Counted from the stretch's first letter, positions 52,972 through 62,437 are shown. The stretch is 64,000 nt of DNA from JAXMDC01 sp046349035 (GCA_046349035.1 JAXMDC010000004.1:248001-312000), one strand, 5' to 3'. Translations and numbers: made by a program. Notes: generated by a model not told the origin, from the sequence alone.

Positions 52972-53111
52972 GACCACGTATCTCCTGGGCGACGCGTATC
53001 GCATCGCGACTGTTGGAGACATGATGCAGCGCGGCGCCTGAACGCGATCAGAAGGCGCTGTTCAGCCAAGGTTCAGTTTTGCTCAACGACGGGCGTTCGC
53101 CGCGCTCCGCC

Positions 53112-53143
53112 CTTGAAACCGCGCGGGGAGAGAACCAAATCAT
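53112..53143 (+). promoter_or_regulatory. Candidate heat-shock (RpoH) promoter for hsp20
   Basis: CTTGAAA at 53112-53118 matches the RpoH -35 consensus. A 16-base spacer precedes CCAAATCAT (53135-53143), a plausible -10. It lies about 105 bases before the hsp20 start, allowing the long leader expected of a ROSE thermometer. Confidence 0.55.
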
Positions 53144-53223
53144 GGGACGCGGACGCCAACCGGGTCCGCAGAAAGGTCAAAGTCGGGACGCCTGGGCGTT
53201 TCGACCGGCCTCTCGTCCGAATT

Positions 53224-53242
53224 GTCGCTCAAAAATGAGGAC
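53224..53242 (+). promoter_or_regulatory. ROSE-type RNA thermometer hairpin masking the hsp20 ribosome site
   Basis: GTCGCTCA (53224-53231) pairs with TGAGGAC (53236-53242) over a loop of four A residues, with G53227 bulged. The UCGCU against AGGA pairing with the bulged G is the diagnostic element of ROSE thermometers (U(U/C)GCU consensus). It sequesters the Shine-Dalgarno GAGGA at 53237-53241, six bases before the ATG at 53248. Heat would open it. Confidence 0.85.
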
Positions 53243-53247
53243 TCACA

Positions 53248-53721
53248 ATGCGCACTTTCGATCTTTCCCCCCTTTATCGTTCCACGATCGGCTTCGACCG
53301 CGTCTTCTCTCTCCTTGATCAGCTCGCATACCCGGGAACGGGGACCGTACCGGGCTACCCGCCCTACAACATTGAGCGGACCGGAGAGGAGACTTACCGC
53401 ATCACCATGGCGGTTGCTGGTTTTGGCGAACAGGATATCAACGTCGAGGTCAAAGAGAGCGCCTTGACCGTCAAGGGCGAGAAGGTTCCTGCCGACAACC
53501 CGAATGCCGAGGTTCTCTATCGCGGCATCGCCGGCCGGGCGTTCGAGCGTCGCTTTCAGCTTGCCGATCACGTTGAAGTGACCGGTGCCACCCTTGAGAA
53601 CGGCCTGCTCCACGTTGATCTGGCGCGGCGTATTCCCGAAGCAATGAAGCCTCGCACGATCGCCGTCGAGACTCGCCGCCCCGCGAACGGCGCGCCAATC
53701 GAGGCAAAGGCGGCTGCGTAA
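53248..53721 (+). CDS. Small heat-shock protein Hsp20 (IbpA-like)
   Basis: A 157-residue alpha-crystallin-domain holdase of class A: MRTFDLSPLYRSTIGFDRVFSLLDQL at the N-terminus, YPPYNIERTGEETYRITMAVAGFGEQDINVEVKESALTVKGEK, then YRGIAGRAFERRFQLADHVEVTGATLENGLLHVDLARRIPEAMKPRTIAVE. The N-terminal LSPLYRSTIGFDR segment and the C-terminal IAVE are typical of rhizobial HspA-type proteins. Expression should be controlled by the ROSE hairpin before the ATG and possibly RpoH. Confidence 0.95.
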   Translation: MRTFDLSPLYRSTIGFDRVFSLLDQLAYPGTGTVPGYPPYNIERTGEETYRITMAVAGFGEQDINVEVKESALTVKGEKVPADNPNAEVLYRGIAGRAFERRFQLADHVEVTGATLENGLLHVDLARRIPEAMKPRTIAVETRRPANGAPIEAKAAA

Positions 53722-53743
53722 CTCCCTCGCTGAAATTCCTCGG

Positions 53744-53771
53744 AAAAGGGGCGCCGGCGGCGCCCCTTTTT
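53744..53771. terminator. Bidirectional terminator between hsp20 and threonine aldolase
   Basis: A-tract 53744-53747, stem GGGGCGCC (53748-53755) with GGCGCCCC (53759-53766), loop GGC, then a T-run 53767-53771. It can serve hsp20 on the + strand and the aldolase gene on the minus strand. Confidence 0.9.
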
Positions 53772-53774
53772 GCG

Positions 53775-54824
53775 TTACAGAAGATCGAGAAAGCGATCGA
53801 CGTCGTCGGCCGTTGTGGCAAAACTCGCAACCAGACGAACGGTCGTCTCTCCGGGACCTGGCTTTCGGCCAGCGTCGAGCGCCCAGATCGGCCAGTCGCT
53901 GAACTTCGCGCCCGCCTTTCGCAAACGGTCGGCAACCTCTGTTTTGAAAATCGGAAAGATTTCGTTGGCCTCCGGCGCCTCTGGGAGGCGAACACCGGGC
54001 TTGTGTGCGAGCCCGCGGGCCAGCCGCTTCGCCATCGCATTCGCGTTCGCGGCCAGGTCGAGCCAGTGGTCATCGGCGAGGTATGCCGTCAGTTGTGCCG
54101 CCGAAAGTCTCGCCTTCGAAAGGAGATGGCCGGCGCGTTTTCGAATGAACGGAAATTCCGCCGCCGATCCTGGATCGAAGAAAATGACGGCCTCGACCCC
54201 GACGCAACCATTCTTGGTGCCGCCGAACGACAGCACATCCACCCCAGCACGCCATGTGATATCCGCTGGCGCGCAGCCTAGAGCGACCAGGGCGTTAGCG
54301 AAGCGGGCACCGTCCATGTGCAAAGCAATGCGACCGCTCCGAGCCACTTCCGCCAGCTCGGCGATCTCATTCGGTCGGTAGACCGCCCCCAGTTCAGTAA
54401 TCTGGCTTATCGACACTGCCGCGGGGCGCCCCCGCTTGATCGCCGCATTGGCGTGTTCGGAAATCGCGTCCCCGAGATCCGCGGCAGCGATCTTGCCGCG
54501 CTCGCCGCCAAGTCCCACCATCTTCAGCCCGGCCCCAAAGAACTCCGGCGCCCCGCACTCCTCGCTTGCTGCGTGCGACGCCCGGTGGGCGAACACAACT
54601 CCTCCGGGCCGCGCGAACGCAGACAACGCCAAGGCGTTAGCCGCCGTGCCGGTGCCAACGAGGAACGCAGCGACCTCGCATTCAAAAAGGTCGGAGAGCC
54701 GTTGACCCGAAGCATGCACCGCCGGGCCGCCCGCGTACGGCTCGCCGAACTGCCTCGCTTCGGAAACGAGGGCACCGAGGACCTTCTCCGACGCCCCGGC
54801 CCAGTTGTCGCTCGCAAAGTTCAT
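53775..54824 (-). CDS. Low-specificity L-threonine aldolase-like protein
   Basis: A PLP enzyme of 349 residues that cleaves threonine or beta-hydroxy amino acids to glycine and aldehyde. It reads NFASDNWAGASEKVLGALVSEARQFGEPYAGG, then AVSISQITELGAVY, IALHMDGARFANALVALG and VDVLSFGGTKNGCVGVEAVIFF, where the lysine of SFGGTKN binds PLP. The ATG at 54824 is taken; 54845 is an alternative with a poorer match. It is a single gene that shares a terminator with hsp20. Confidence 0.92.
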   Translation of the reverse strand: MNFASDNWAGASEKVLGALVSEARQFGEPYAGGPAVHASGQRLSDLFECEVAAFLVGTGTAANALALSAFARPGGVVFAHRASHAASEECGAPEFFGAGLKMVGLGGERGKIAAADLGDAISEHANAAIKRGRPAAVSISQITELGAVYRPNEIAELAEVARSGRIALHMDGARFANALVALGCAPADITWRAGVDVLSFGGTKNGCVGVEAVIFFDPGSAAEFPFIRKRAGHLLSKARLSAAQLTAYLADDHWLDLAANANAMAKRLARGLAHKPGVRLPEAPEANEIFPIFKTEVADRLRKAGAKFSDWPIWALDAGRKPGPGETTVRLVASFATTADDVDRFLDLL

Positions 54825-55133
54825 GGGACCTTCTGTCGCCGCCACCGATATTGTGCAAGGGCTCCCACACCCCTCTCGCTTAGGTCATCATGGACGATAT
54901 CTGCTTGGATTGGGCTTGGTTGCCGCGCGGGTCGTCGACGAGTGCGGATTCAGCCGTCGGCGCATTCCCGGGGTTCGCGATCTTGTCGACTTGCTCGAAA
55001 TCTGGCAGGGTCCAAATAGGACAGGAATGCTGTCCAATCAGGTTTGGAGCAGCTCCGATGGCGCGAGCGCTTCTGGACCGTCGGCGATGGATCGGCAAAT
55101 GGCGCCGGGACCGCCTTTCACATGGGGTCAACA
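54825..55133. other. Intergenic region before gltB
   Basis: About 309 bases with no recognisable gene. It must hold the promoters of the aldolase gene (minus) and gltB (plus). A perfect inverted repeat GGACAG-GAATG-CTGTCC lies at 55019-55035; no T-run follows, so an operator is more likely than a terminator. Small open frames across it have no family match. Confidence 0.6.
55019..55035. promoter_or_regulatory. Inverted repeat GGACAG-N5-CTGTCC upstream of gltB
   Basis: Perfect 6-base arms with a 5-base center, about 100 bases before the gltB start. Possible binding site of a regulator of nitrogen assimilation. The regulator is not known. Confidence 0.4.
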
Positions 55134-58100
55134 ATGAGCGGTCAATCGGATGAGCGGAGGGCGCGCGCGGTAGCGGCACAAGGGCCCGCCACCGACAAAC
55201 GCCCGCACCCCGCTGCCGAGGCGTCCGGCCTCTACGACCCCAAATACGAGCGCGACGCCTGCGGCGTTGGCTTCATCGCTGCCTTATCCAATCAGCCGTC
55301 TCACCGCATTGTCGAAGACGGATTGCGAATATTGGAGAATTTGGAGCACCGCGGCGCGGTCGGTGCCGACCCCTTGGTCGGGGACGGCGCCGGCATTCTG
55401 GTGCAAATTCCGCACGATTTCTTCGCCGCAGAAGCAGAGCGCCTCGGCCGCAGTCTTCCCGCCCGCGGTGCATATGCCGTGGGCCAGATCTTCCTACCCC
55501 GCAATGCATCGCTCCGCACCGACATGGAGCGGATCGTCGAGGCAGTGGTTGCCGAGGAAGGCCTCCGCACCCTCTTCTGGCGCGACGTGCCCGTCGACAA
55601 CGGCTCCCTGTCGGGCGTCGTTCTGGACACTGAGCCGACGCACCGCCAGATCTTCATTGGAACAGGCAAAGAGGCCGCCGACGAAGAGGCTCTGGAGCGC
55701 AAACTCTACATCGTCCGCAAGGTGATTTCGGCGAGGATCTACGCGTCCTATGGCGGGCTGAAGAACGACTTTTATGTCTGCTCGATGTCCTGCCGGACCG
55801 TCGTCTACAAGGGCATGTTCCTCTCCTACCAGCTTGGCGCCTATTACCAGGATCTCCGCGACAAGCGATTTGCGTCTGCCATGGCGCTGGTCCATCAGCG
55901 CTTCTCCACCAACACCTTTCCTTCCTGGCGTCTGGCGCACCCCTACCGCTTCGTTGCCCACAACGGCGAGATCAATACGGTCCGCGGCAACGTCAACTGG
56001 ATGGCTGCGCGCCAGGCCAGCGTCGACTCGCCGTTATTCGGCAACGACATCTCGAAGCTTTGGCCGATCTCCTACGAGGGTCAATCCGACACCGCTTGCT
56101 TCGACAATGCCTTGGAGTTTCTTGTCCGTGGCGGGTACTCGCTACCCCATGCGGCAATGGTCCTTATTCCCGAAGCATGGGCCGGCAATCCGCTCATGGA
56201 TCAGGAACGCAAGGCGTTCTACGAGTATCACGCCGCCCTGATGGAACCGTGGGACGGTCCCGCGGCAATCGCCTTCTCAGACGGCCGCACGATCGGTGCA
56301 ACCCTCGACCGGAACGGCCTCCGACCCGCTCGCTACATGGTGACTGAAGATGGCCATGTGATCATGTCGTCGGAAGCGGGTGTACTGCCCGTCGAGGAGC
56401 GCACGATCACCCGCAAATGGCGCTTGCAGCCTGGCAAGATGCTGCTCATCGATCTACAGCAGCACCGCATCATTTCCGACGAAGAAATAAAGCGGACACT
56501 GGCAACGCGGCACCCCTACGCGACTTGGCTGGCCCGCACGCAAATCGTTCTGGAGGACCTGCCCAAAGTCGCCACGCAAGCGGCCCCCAGCCCGTCGTCG
56601 CTCCTCGATCGCCAACAGGCTTTTGGCTACACGCAGGAGGACATCAAGCTCCTTATGGCCCCGATGGCCGTGACTGGTCAGGAAGCCGTCGGCTCGATGG
56701 GTAACGACACGCCTATCTCGGCAATATCGAATCGGCCGAAGCTGCTCTACACGTATTTCAAGCAGAACTTCGCCCAAGTGACCAACCCGCCGATCGACCC
56801 GATCCGCGAAGAGCTGGTCATGAGCCTCGTATCGTTCATCGGTCCGCGCCCCAACCTGTTCGATCTCGACGGCACCGACCGCCGCAAGCGGCTCGAAGTC
56901 CGCCAGCCGATTCTCACCAACGAGGATCTCGAGAAGATCCGCGCGATCGGCGAATTGGAGGACAACCCCTTCCACTCCAAGACGCTGGACATGACCTTTC
57001 CCGCCGACCAGCGGGCCGCCGGCATGCCGGGCGCCGTGCACCGCCTGTGTGAGCGCGCCGAGGCAGCGGTACACGGCGGATTCAACATCGTCATCCTGTC
57101 GGACCGGGCGGTCGGGCCGGATCGGATCCCCATCCCGGCGTTGCTTGCCACGGCCGCCGTCCATCATCACCTTATTCGCAAGGGCTTGCGGACATCGGTC
57201 GGCATCGTGGTTGAGACCGGCGAAGCACGCGAGGTCCACCACTTTGCTTGCCTCGCCGGCTACGGTGCGGAAGCGATCAACCCCTATCTTGCCTTTGAGA
57301 CCTTGGCGGCATCGGCAGACCAGCTCGACAAGGATCTCTCGGGCAAGGAAGCCTGCAAGCGTTTCATCAAAGCGGTCGACAAGGGACTGCTCAAGGTGAT
57401 GTCCAAGATGGGCATCTCTACATATCAGTCCTATTGCGGCGCACAGATCTTCGACGCCGTAGGCCTGTCGTCGACGCTGGTCGACGCCTATTTCACCGGA
57501 ACCGCAACCACCATAGAAGGCGTTGGGCTGGACGAGATCGCCGCAGAAACCGCTGAGCGGCACCGCGCCGCCTTCGGCGGCGATGCCGTTCTGCATGGCG
57601 CACTCGACGTTGGTGGCGAATACGCTTTCCGACTTCGCGGCGAGGATCACGTTTGGACCGCCGCGACGGTGCGCGACCTGCAACACGCCGTCCGTTCCGG
57701 CTCGTCCGATACCTACCGGGATTTCGCGGCCAAGATAAACGATCAGAGCGAGCGGCTTCTGACGATCCGGAGCCTTTTCGATGTCCGTTCGGCGGAGGAC
57801 GACGGCCGCGCGGCGGTCCCGCTGGCGGAGGTCGAATCGGCCCGCGAAATCGTCAAGCGATTCTCCACCGGTGCGATGTCGTTCGGCTCGATCAGTCGCG
57901 AGGCGCACACCACGCTGGCGATCGCGATGAACCGTATCGGCGGCAAGTCCAACACCGGGGAAGGCGGAGAGGAGCCCGAGCGCTTCAAGCCGCTGCCCAA
58001 CGGCGACTCCATGCGCTCGGCGATCAAGCAAGTCGCTTCGGGTCGCTTTGGCGTCACCACCGAGTACCTGGTCAACTCGGACATGATGCAGATCAAGATG

Positions 58101-59849
58101 GCGCAAGGGGCCAAGCCCGGCGAGGGCGGACAGCTACCCGGTCACAAGGTCGACCGTGTCATCGCCCGTGTTCGCCACTCGACGCCTGGGGTCGGCCTGA
58201 TTTCGCCACCGCCGCATCATGACATCTACTCGATCGAGGATCTGGCGCAGCTCATCTACGACTTGAAGAACGTCAATCCGGCTGCGCAAGTCTCCGTCAA
58301 GCTCGTGTCCGAAGTCGGTGTCGGCACCGTGGCGGCCGGCGTCTCCAAGGCACGCGCGGATCACGTGACCATATCCGGCTACGAGGGCGGCACCGGCGCC
58401 TCCCCGCTCACATCGATCAAGCACGCCGGTTCGCCTTGGGAGATCGGTCTCGCCGAGACTCATCAGACGCTCGTGCGCAATGAGTTGCGCGGGCGCATCT
58501 CCGTCCAGGTCGATGGTGGCGTCCGCACCGGGCGTGACGTCGTCATCGGCGCGCTGCTTGGCGCCGACGAGTTCGGATTTGCCACCGCACCGCTGATCGC
58601 TGCCGGGTGCATCATGATGCGCAAGTGCCATCTCAACACTTGCCCGGTCGGCATCGCCACGCAGGACCCAGTGCTTCGCAAGCGCTTCGTCGGACAGCCC
58701 GAGCACGTCATCAATTATTTCTTCTTCGTCGCAGAGGAAGTCCGCGAATTGATGGCGCGTCTCGGCTATCGCACCTTCGCCGAGATGGTCGGTCAGATGC
58801 AGATGCTCGACAAGCGTCGCGTCGTCGATCACGGCAAGGCGCGCGGCCTTGATTTTTCTCGGCTGTTCCACAAGCCGCCGGCGGCCCCGGGTGTCGCCAT
58901 CTACAAGTGCCAGGCGCAGGATCATCGCCTTGAGAAGGTCCTCGACCGCAAGCTGATCGAACTCTCTTGGCCGGCCCTTGAGGGACGGCGGCCGGTGAAG
59001 ATCGAACATGCCATTGCCAATACCGATCGCTCGACGGGCGCGATGCTCTCCGGTGAGGTCGCCCGCCGGTACGGCCACGGCGGACTGGTCCCCGACACGA
59101 TTCATGTGACCTTGCGCGGGACGGCGGGCCAAAGCTTCGGGGCGTGGCTTGCCCGCGGTGTGACCCTGGAACTCATCGGTCAGGCTAACGACTATGTCGG
59201 CAAAGGCATTTCGGGCGGCAAGCTGATCATCCGCCCGCCCGAGGATTCTCGGCTTGACCCAACTCAGTCGATCATCGTCGGCAACACGGTCCTGTATGGC
59301 GCAATCGAAGGCGAATGCTACTTCAGCGGCGTCGCCGGCGAACGCTTCGCAGTCCGCAATTCCGGGGCCGTCGCCGTTGTCGAAGGTGCCGGCGACCACT
59401 GCTGCGAGTATATGACGGGCGGGATCGTTGTCGTGCTCGGCCAGACCGGTCGCAATTTTGCGGCAGCGATGTCCGGCGGGATCGCCTATGTCCTCGACGA
59501 GGACGGCACGTTCGAGAGCCGCTGCAATCTCGCAATGATCGACCTCGCCCCGGTGATCGCCGAGGAGGAAGTCATCTCCCGGCGCCATCACCAGAAGGGA
59601 GATCTCGAGGGGCACGGGCTGGTCGACATCATGGAGGACATGACGCGCCACGACGCCGAACGGCTATATGCGCTCATTGAGAACCACTCTCGCTATACCG
59701 GCTCGGCCCGCGCTCGCGATATCCTTGCCCGTTGGCCGGAGATGGTCGGCAAGTTTCGCAAGGTTATGCCGGTCGAATACCGCCAGGCTCTAGCCGAGAT
59801 GGCCAAGGCCCAAGCCGAAGCCGAGCCGCTCGCCATCGCCGGGGAGTAA
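55134..59849 (+). CDS. gltB: Glutamate synthase large subunit GltB
   Basis: The large subunit of NADPH glutamate synthase, 1571 residues. It removes the amide of glutamine and uses it to make glutamate. The active-site cysteine of the glutaminase domain is Cys43 (DACGVGFIAALSNQ), which becomes the N-terminus after removal of a 42-residue propeptide. The synthase domain has GEGGEEPERFKPLPNGDSMRSAIKQVASGRFGV, QIKMAQGAKPGEGGQLPGHKV and the 3Fe-4S motif CIMMRKCHLNTCPVGIATQDPVL. The C-terminal GXGXG domain follows. The ATG at 55134 was chosen from several upstream candidates. gltD follows 71 bases later. Confidence 0.97.
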   Translation: MSGQSDERRARAVAAQGPATDKRPHPAAEASGLYDPKYERDACGVGFIAALSNQPSHRIVEDGLRILENLEHRGAVGADPLVGDGAGILVQIPHDFFAAEAERLGRSLPARGAYAVGQIFLPRNASLRTDMERIVEAVVAEEGLRTLFWRDVPVDNGSLSGVVLDTEPTHRQIFIGTGKEAADEEALERKLYIVRKVISARIYASYGGLKNDFYVCSMSCRTVVYKGMFLSYQLGAYYQDLRDKRFASAMALVHQRFSTNTFPSWRLAHPYRFVAHNGEINTVRGNVNWMAARQASVDSPLFGNDISKLWPISYEGQSDTACFDNALEFLVRGGYSLPHAAMVLIPEAWAGNPLMDQERKAFYEYHAALMEPWDGPAAIAFSDGRTIGATLDRNGLRPARYMVTEDGHVIMSSEAGVLPVEERTITRKWRLQPGKMLLIDLQQHRIISDEEIKRTLATRHPYATWLARTQIVLEDLPKVATQAAPSPSSLLDRQQAFGYTQEDIKLLMAPMAVTGQEAVGSMGNDTPISAISNRPKLLYTYFKQNFAQVTNPPIDPIREELVMSLVSFIGPRPNLFDLDGTDRRKRLEVRQPILTNEDLEKIRAIGELEDNPFHSKTLDMTFPADQRAAGMPGAVHRLCERAEAAVHGGFNIVILSDRAVGPDRIPIPALLATAAVHHHLIRKGLRTSVGIVVETGEAREVHHFACLAGYGAEAINPYLAFETLAASADQLDKDLSGKEACKRFIKAVDKGLLKVMSKMGISTYQSYCGAQIFDAVGLSSTLVDAYFTGTATTIEGVGLDEIAAETAERHRAAFGGDAVLHGALDVGGEYAFRLRGEDHVWTAATVRDLQHAVRSGSSDTYRDFAAKINDQSERLLTIRSLFDVRSAEDDGRAAVPLAEVESAREIVKRFSTGAMSFGSISREAHTTLAIAMNRIGGKSNTGEGGEEPERFKPLPNGDSMRSAIKQVASGRFGVTTEYLVNSDMMQIKMAQGAKPGEGGQLPGHKVDRVIARVRHSTPGVGLISPPPHHDIYSIEDLAQLIYDLKNVNPAAQVSVKLVSEVGVGTVAAGVSKARADHVTISGYEGGTGASPLTSIKHAGSPWEIGLAETHQTLVRNELRGRISVQVDGGVRTGRDVVIGALLGADEFGFATAPLIAAGCIMMRKCHLNTCPVGIATQDPVLRKRFVGQPEHVINYFFFVAEEVRELMARLGYRTFAEMVGQMQMLDKRRVVDHGKARGLDFSRLFHKPPAAPGVAIYKCQAQDHRLEKVLDRKLIELSWPALEGRRPVKIEHAIANTDRSTGAMLSGEVARRYGHGGLVPDTIHVTLRGTAGQSFGAWLARGVTLELIGQANDYVGKGISGGKLIIRPPEDSRLDPTQSIIVGNTVLYGAIEGECYFSGVAGERFAVRNSGAVAVVEGAGDHCCEYMTGGIVVVLGQTGRNFAAAMSGGIAYVLDEDGTFESRCNLAMIDLAPVIAEEEVISRRHHQKGDLEGHGLVDIMEDMTRHDAERLYALIENHSRYTGSARARDILARWPEMVGKFRKVMPVEYRQALAEMAKAQAEAEPLAIAGE

Positions 59850-59920
59850 CCCCCACACAGCCTACAAGACCCTTCGCCGTCGCGACACTGGAGCGGAGCC
59901 GGCCAAGAGAGAGTATCCAA

Positions 59921-61339
59921 ATGGGTAAGATCACCGGCTTCCTCGAAATTGATCGCCACGACCGGAAGTACCTGCCGGCTGCCGATCGCGTACATAATTG
60001 GCGGGAGTTCACTATTCCGCTGGCGGAGCCCGCGATCCGCGATCAGGCCGCCCGCTGCATGGACTGCGGAGTCCCGTATTGTCACACCGGCTGCCCGGTC
60101 AACAACCAGATCCCGGACTGGAACGACCTAGCCTATCGCGGCGAGTGGCGCGAAGCGCTGCGCAACCTCCATTCGACAAACAACTTTCCTGAGATGACCG
60201 GACGCGTCTGCCCCGCGCCGTGCGAAGCTTCGTGCACACTCAACCTCATCGAGGCGCCGGTCACGATAAAGTCGATCGAGTGCGCGATTGTCGACCGCGG
60301 ATATGCGGAAGGCTGGATCGTGCCCGAGCCACCGCAACGCCGCTCGGGCAAGCGCGTCGCTGTCATAGGATCCGGTCCAGCGGGGCTTGCCTGCGCTCAG
60401 CAGCTCTCGCGCGCTGGCCATGAGGTCCATGTGTTCGAAAAGCAGGGCCGTGCCGGTGGATTGCTGCGTTACGGCATTCCCGACTTCAAGATGGAGAAGG
60501 TCTATATCGATCGACGCGTTGCGCAGATGGAGGCCGAGGGCGTTGCCTTTCACTATGGCGCGCACGTCGGGAAAACCATACCTGCGCTGCAGCTCGCCTC
60601 CGAGTTCGACGCGCTCGTCTTATGTGGGGGCGCCGAAAAGCCTCGCGACCTGCCCATCCCAGGTCGTGACTTGAAGGGCATCCACTTCGCGATGGATTTC
60701 CTGCCGCAGCAGAATCGTCGCGTTTCGGGGGAGCCCTTGGGAAATGAGCAGCCAATCCTCGCCACCGGCAAGCATGTCGTCGTTATCGGCGGCGGCGACA
60801 CCGGATCGGACTGCATTGGCACATCGGTGAGACACGCAGCCGTTTCGGTGACGCAGCTTGAGATCATGCCGATGCCGCCGGTGCATGAGAACAAGCTGCT
60901 CACTTGGCCCGATTGGCCCCTGAAACTACGCACCTCCTCGTCACACGAGGAAGGCGCCGAGCGCGACTTCGCCGTCGGCACGCTCCGCTTCCACGGGGAA
61001 AACGGTCAGGTGACCAAGCTCGAATGCGCCCGGGTCGACGCCAAATTCAAGCCGATTCCTGGCACCGAGTTCTTCCTCAAGGCCGACCTCGTCCTGCTCG
61101 CAATGGGATTCGTATCGCCCATCCACGAGGGGCTGCTCGCCGAACTTGGGGTCGCACTGGATCCGCGCGGCAACGTTACCGCAAACACGCGCGACTACCG
61201 CTCCTCGGTGGACCGGATCTTTACCGCTGGCGACATGCGGCGCGGCCAGAGCCTGGTCGTGTGGGCTATCCGCGAGGGCCGGCAGGCCGCACGCGCAGTC
61301 GATCAATTCCTGATGGGGGAAACCGACCTGCCGGCCTAG
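59921..61339 (+). CDS. gltD: Glutamate synthase small subunit GltD
   Basis: The flavoprotein subunit that takes electrons from NADPH to GltB. The 472 residues begin MGKITGFLEIDRHDRKYLPAADRVHNWREF and include the two cysteine clusters CMDCGVPYCHTGCPV and CPAPCEASC that bind the 4Fe-4S centers. The FAD motif VAVIGSGPAGLACAQQLSRAGHEVHVFEKQGRAGGLLRYGIPDFKMEK and the NADPH motif HVVVIGGGDTGSDCIGTSVRHAA follow. It ends VWAIREGRQAARAVDQFL. Upstream in-frame bases are shadow of gltB's end. Confidence 0.97.
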   Translation: MGKITGFLEIDRHDRKYLPAADRVHNWREFTIPLAEPAIRDQAARCMDCGVPYCHTGCPVNNQIPDWNDLAYRGEWREALRNLHSTNNFPEMTGRVCPAPCEASCTLNLIEAPVTIKSIECAIVDRGYAEGWIVPEPPQRRSGKRVAVIGSGPAGLACAQQLSRAGHEVHVFEKQGRAGGLLRYGIPDFKMEKVYIDRRVAQMEAEGVAFHYGAHVGKTIPALQLASEFDALVLCGGAEKPRDLPIPGRDLKGIHFAMDFLPQQNRRVSGEPLGNEQPILATGKHVVVIGGGDTGSDCIGTSVRHAAVSVTQLEIMPMPPVHENKLLTWPDWPLKLRTSSSHEEGAERDFAVGTLRFHGENGQVTKLECARVDAKFKPIPGTEFFLKADLVLLAMGFVSPIHEGLLAELGVALDPRGNVTANTRDYRSSVDRIFTAGDMRRGQSLVVWAIREGRQAARAVDQFLMGETDLPA

Positions 61340-61357
61340 ACGGCGAAGCCGGTCCGC

Positions 61358-62425
61358 TCAGTTTGGCGGCCAGACAAAGTCGTCAGCTCGGCCGGCCACG
61401 GTGGGTGAACCGAGGCCCTGCACGATCACTCGGTGCTGAAGGGAGGCGGGGCCGGCCGCCGGAACGGGCCCATCTCCGGCGAGCGCCGCCGTCCCTGGGG
61501 GATCGACCAGGGACATTGCGGCTCCGACCGTCCACTTCTGCCCATTCGGCCCGCTCACCAGGCGTCCCGCCGGTGCGACAACGGCCACGACTGGCTCGCT
61601 AACCGGCGCCAAGCCGCGGATTGCCTTCTCGACAGGTATCGCCATCAGCCGCTGACCGGCGCGAGTGAAGCTGGTCCCGTCAGCCATTCGTAGCGGCCTG
61701 ATCTGACCCTCATTGTCCGGGCCGTTGGCAACAAATCGGCCGTCCTTATCGACGAACGCGTCCCAAATGTCGACGAAGCGAATGCCCACTTGCTCCACCT
61801 TGGGCTTTGTCACTCCATTGAGATACGCCATGTCGGCTTGGCCCGCCGCCGTCCGCACTGGCGGCAATCCGACCCAGAATGCCGGCTTGCCGGCGGCCTG
61901 CAATGCCGCGGCCAGGCCCTCGACACGCTCAGCGTAGGGCGCTTCCCAACCGTCCGACCGAAAGGCCAGGCGCTTGGCACCATCTCCGATCGCCTGACGG
62001 TCGTTGGCACCAACCATCACAACGATGTAGCTCGGCGTATGGGTCCTGATGAGTTGCGGCAGGGTCTTTGCCCAGTCGAGGCGTTCGTTCCGAGCCAAGC
62101 CCGATCCGGCATCGGACCGATCGATGACCGTGAACTTGCCTTCGGCCGCGAAGGCATCGACCAGCCCGTCCGCGAGCTCGCCCGCCAGAAAATCGCCGAC
62201 GACCAGCACCCGCGCGGCATCGGCGGTCTTCGCTACCACCGCCGGCCGCGCCGCCGCCGCCGGCGGCCGGGCGGGCGGAAGACGGCGCATTGGCGGCGGC
62301 TGGAAAGTGCGCGGCGCGAAGAGCGGCGCGAAGAAGTTGCCGAGACCCTGGCCGACCGCTTCGCCGGCCATGCCAACTGCGAACAGCGCAATGGCCACCA
62401 GCCCGAACCGCCTCGATACGCTCAC
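61358..62425 (-). CDS. SGNH/DUF459-family exported protein
   Basis: A 355-residue protein with a signal peptide (MSVSRRFGLVAIALFAVGMAGEAVGQG). Next is a Pro-rich linker with PPPMRRLPPARPP. The DUF459/SGNH domain then shows ARVLVVGDFLAGELADGL (the GDS-type block has GDF in place of GDS), TPSYIVVMVGANDRQAIGD (the GxN-D type block) and TSFTRAGQRLMAIPVEKAI with the late block. SGNH enzymes deacylate or acylate glycans. The missing Ser of the first block makes catalysis uncertain. It is the last gene of a galE-mltB-SGNH operon, 12 bases after the transglycosylase gene. Confidence 0.8.
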   Translation of the reverse strand: MSVSRRFGLVAIALFAVGMAGEAVGQGLGNFFAPLFAPRTFQPPPMRRLPPARPPAAAARPAVVAKTADAARVLVVGDFLAGELADGLVDAFAAEGKFTVIDRSDAGSGLARNERLDWAKTLPQLIRTHTPSYIVVMVGANDRQAIGDGAKRLAFRSDGWEAPYAERVEGLAAALQAAGKPAFWVGLPPVRTAAGQADMAYLNGVTKPKVEQVGIRFVDIWDAFVDKDGRFVANGPDNEGQIRPLRMADGTSFTRAGQRLMAIPVEKAIRGLAPVSEPVVAVVAPAGRLVSGPNGQKWTVGAAMSLVDPPGTAALAGDGPVPAAGPASLQHRVIVQGLGSPTVAGRADDFVWPPN

Positions 62426-62437
62426 GAGCGCCCTCTC

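Noticed and set aside
54890..55153. A possible 87-residue gene before gltB
   Set aside because: No recognised residues and an overlap with gltB's start region. The interval is better read as regulatory.
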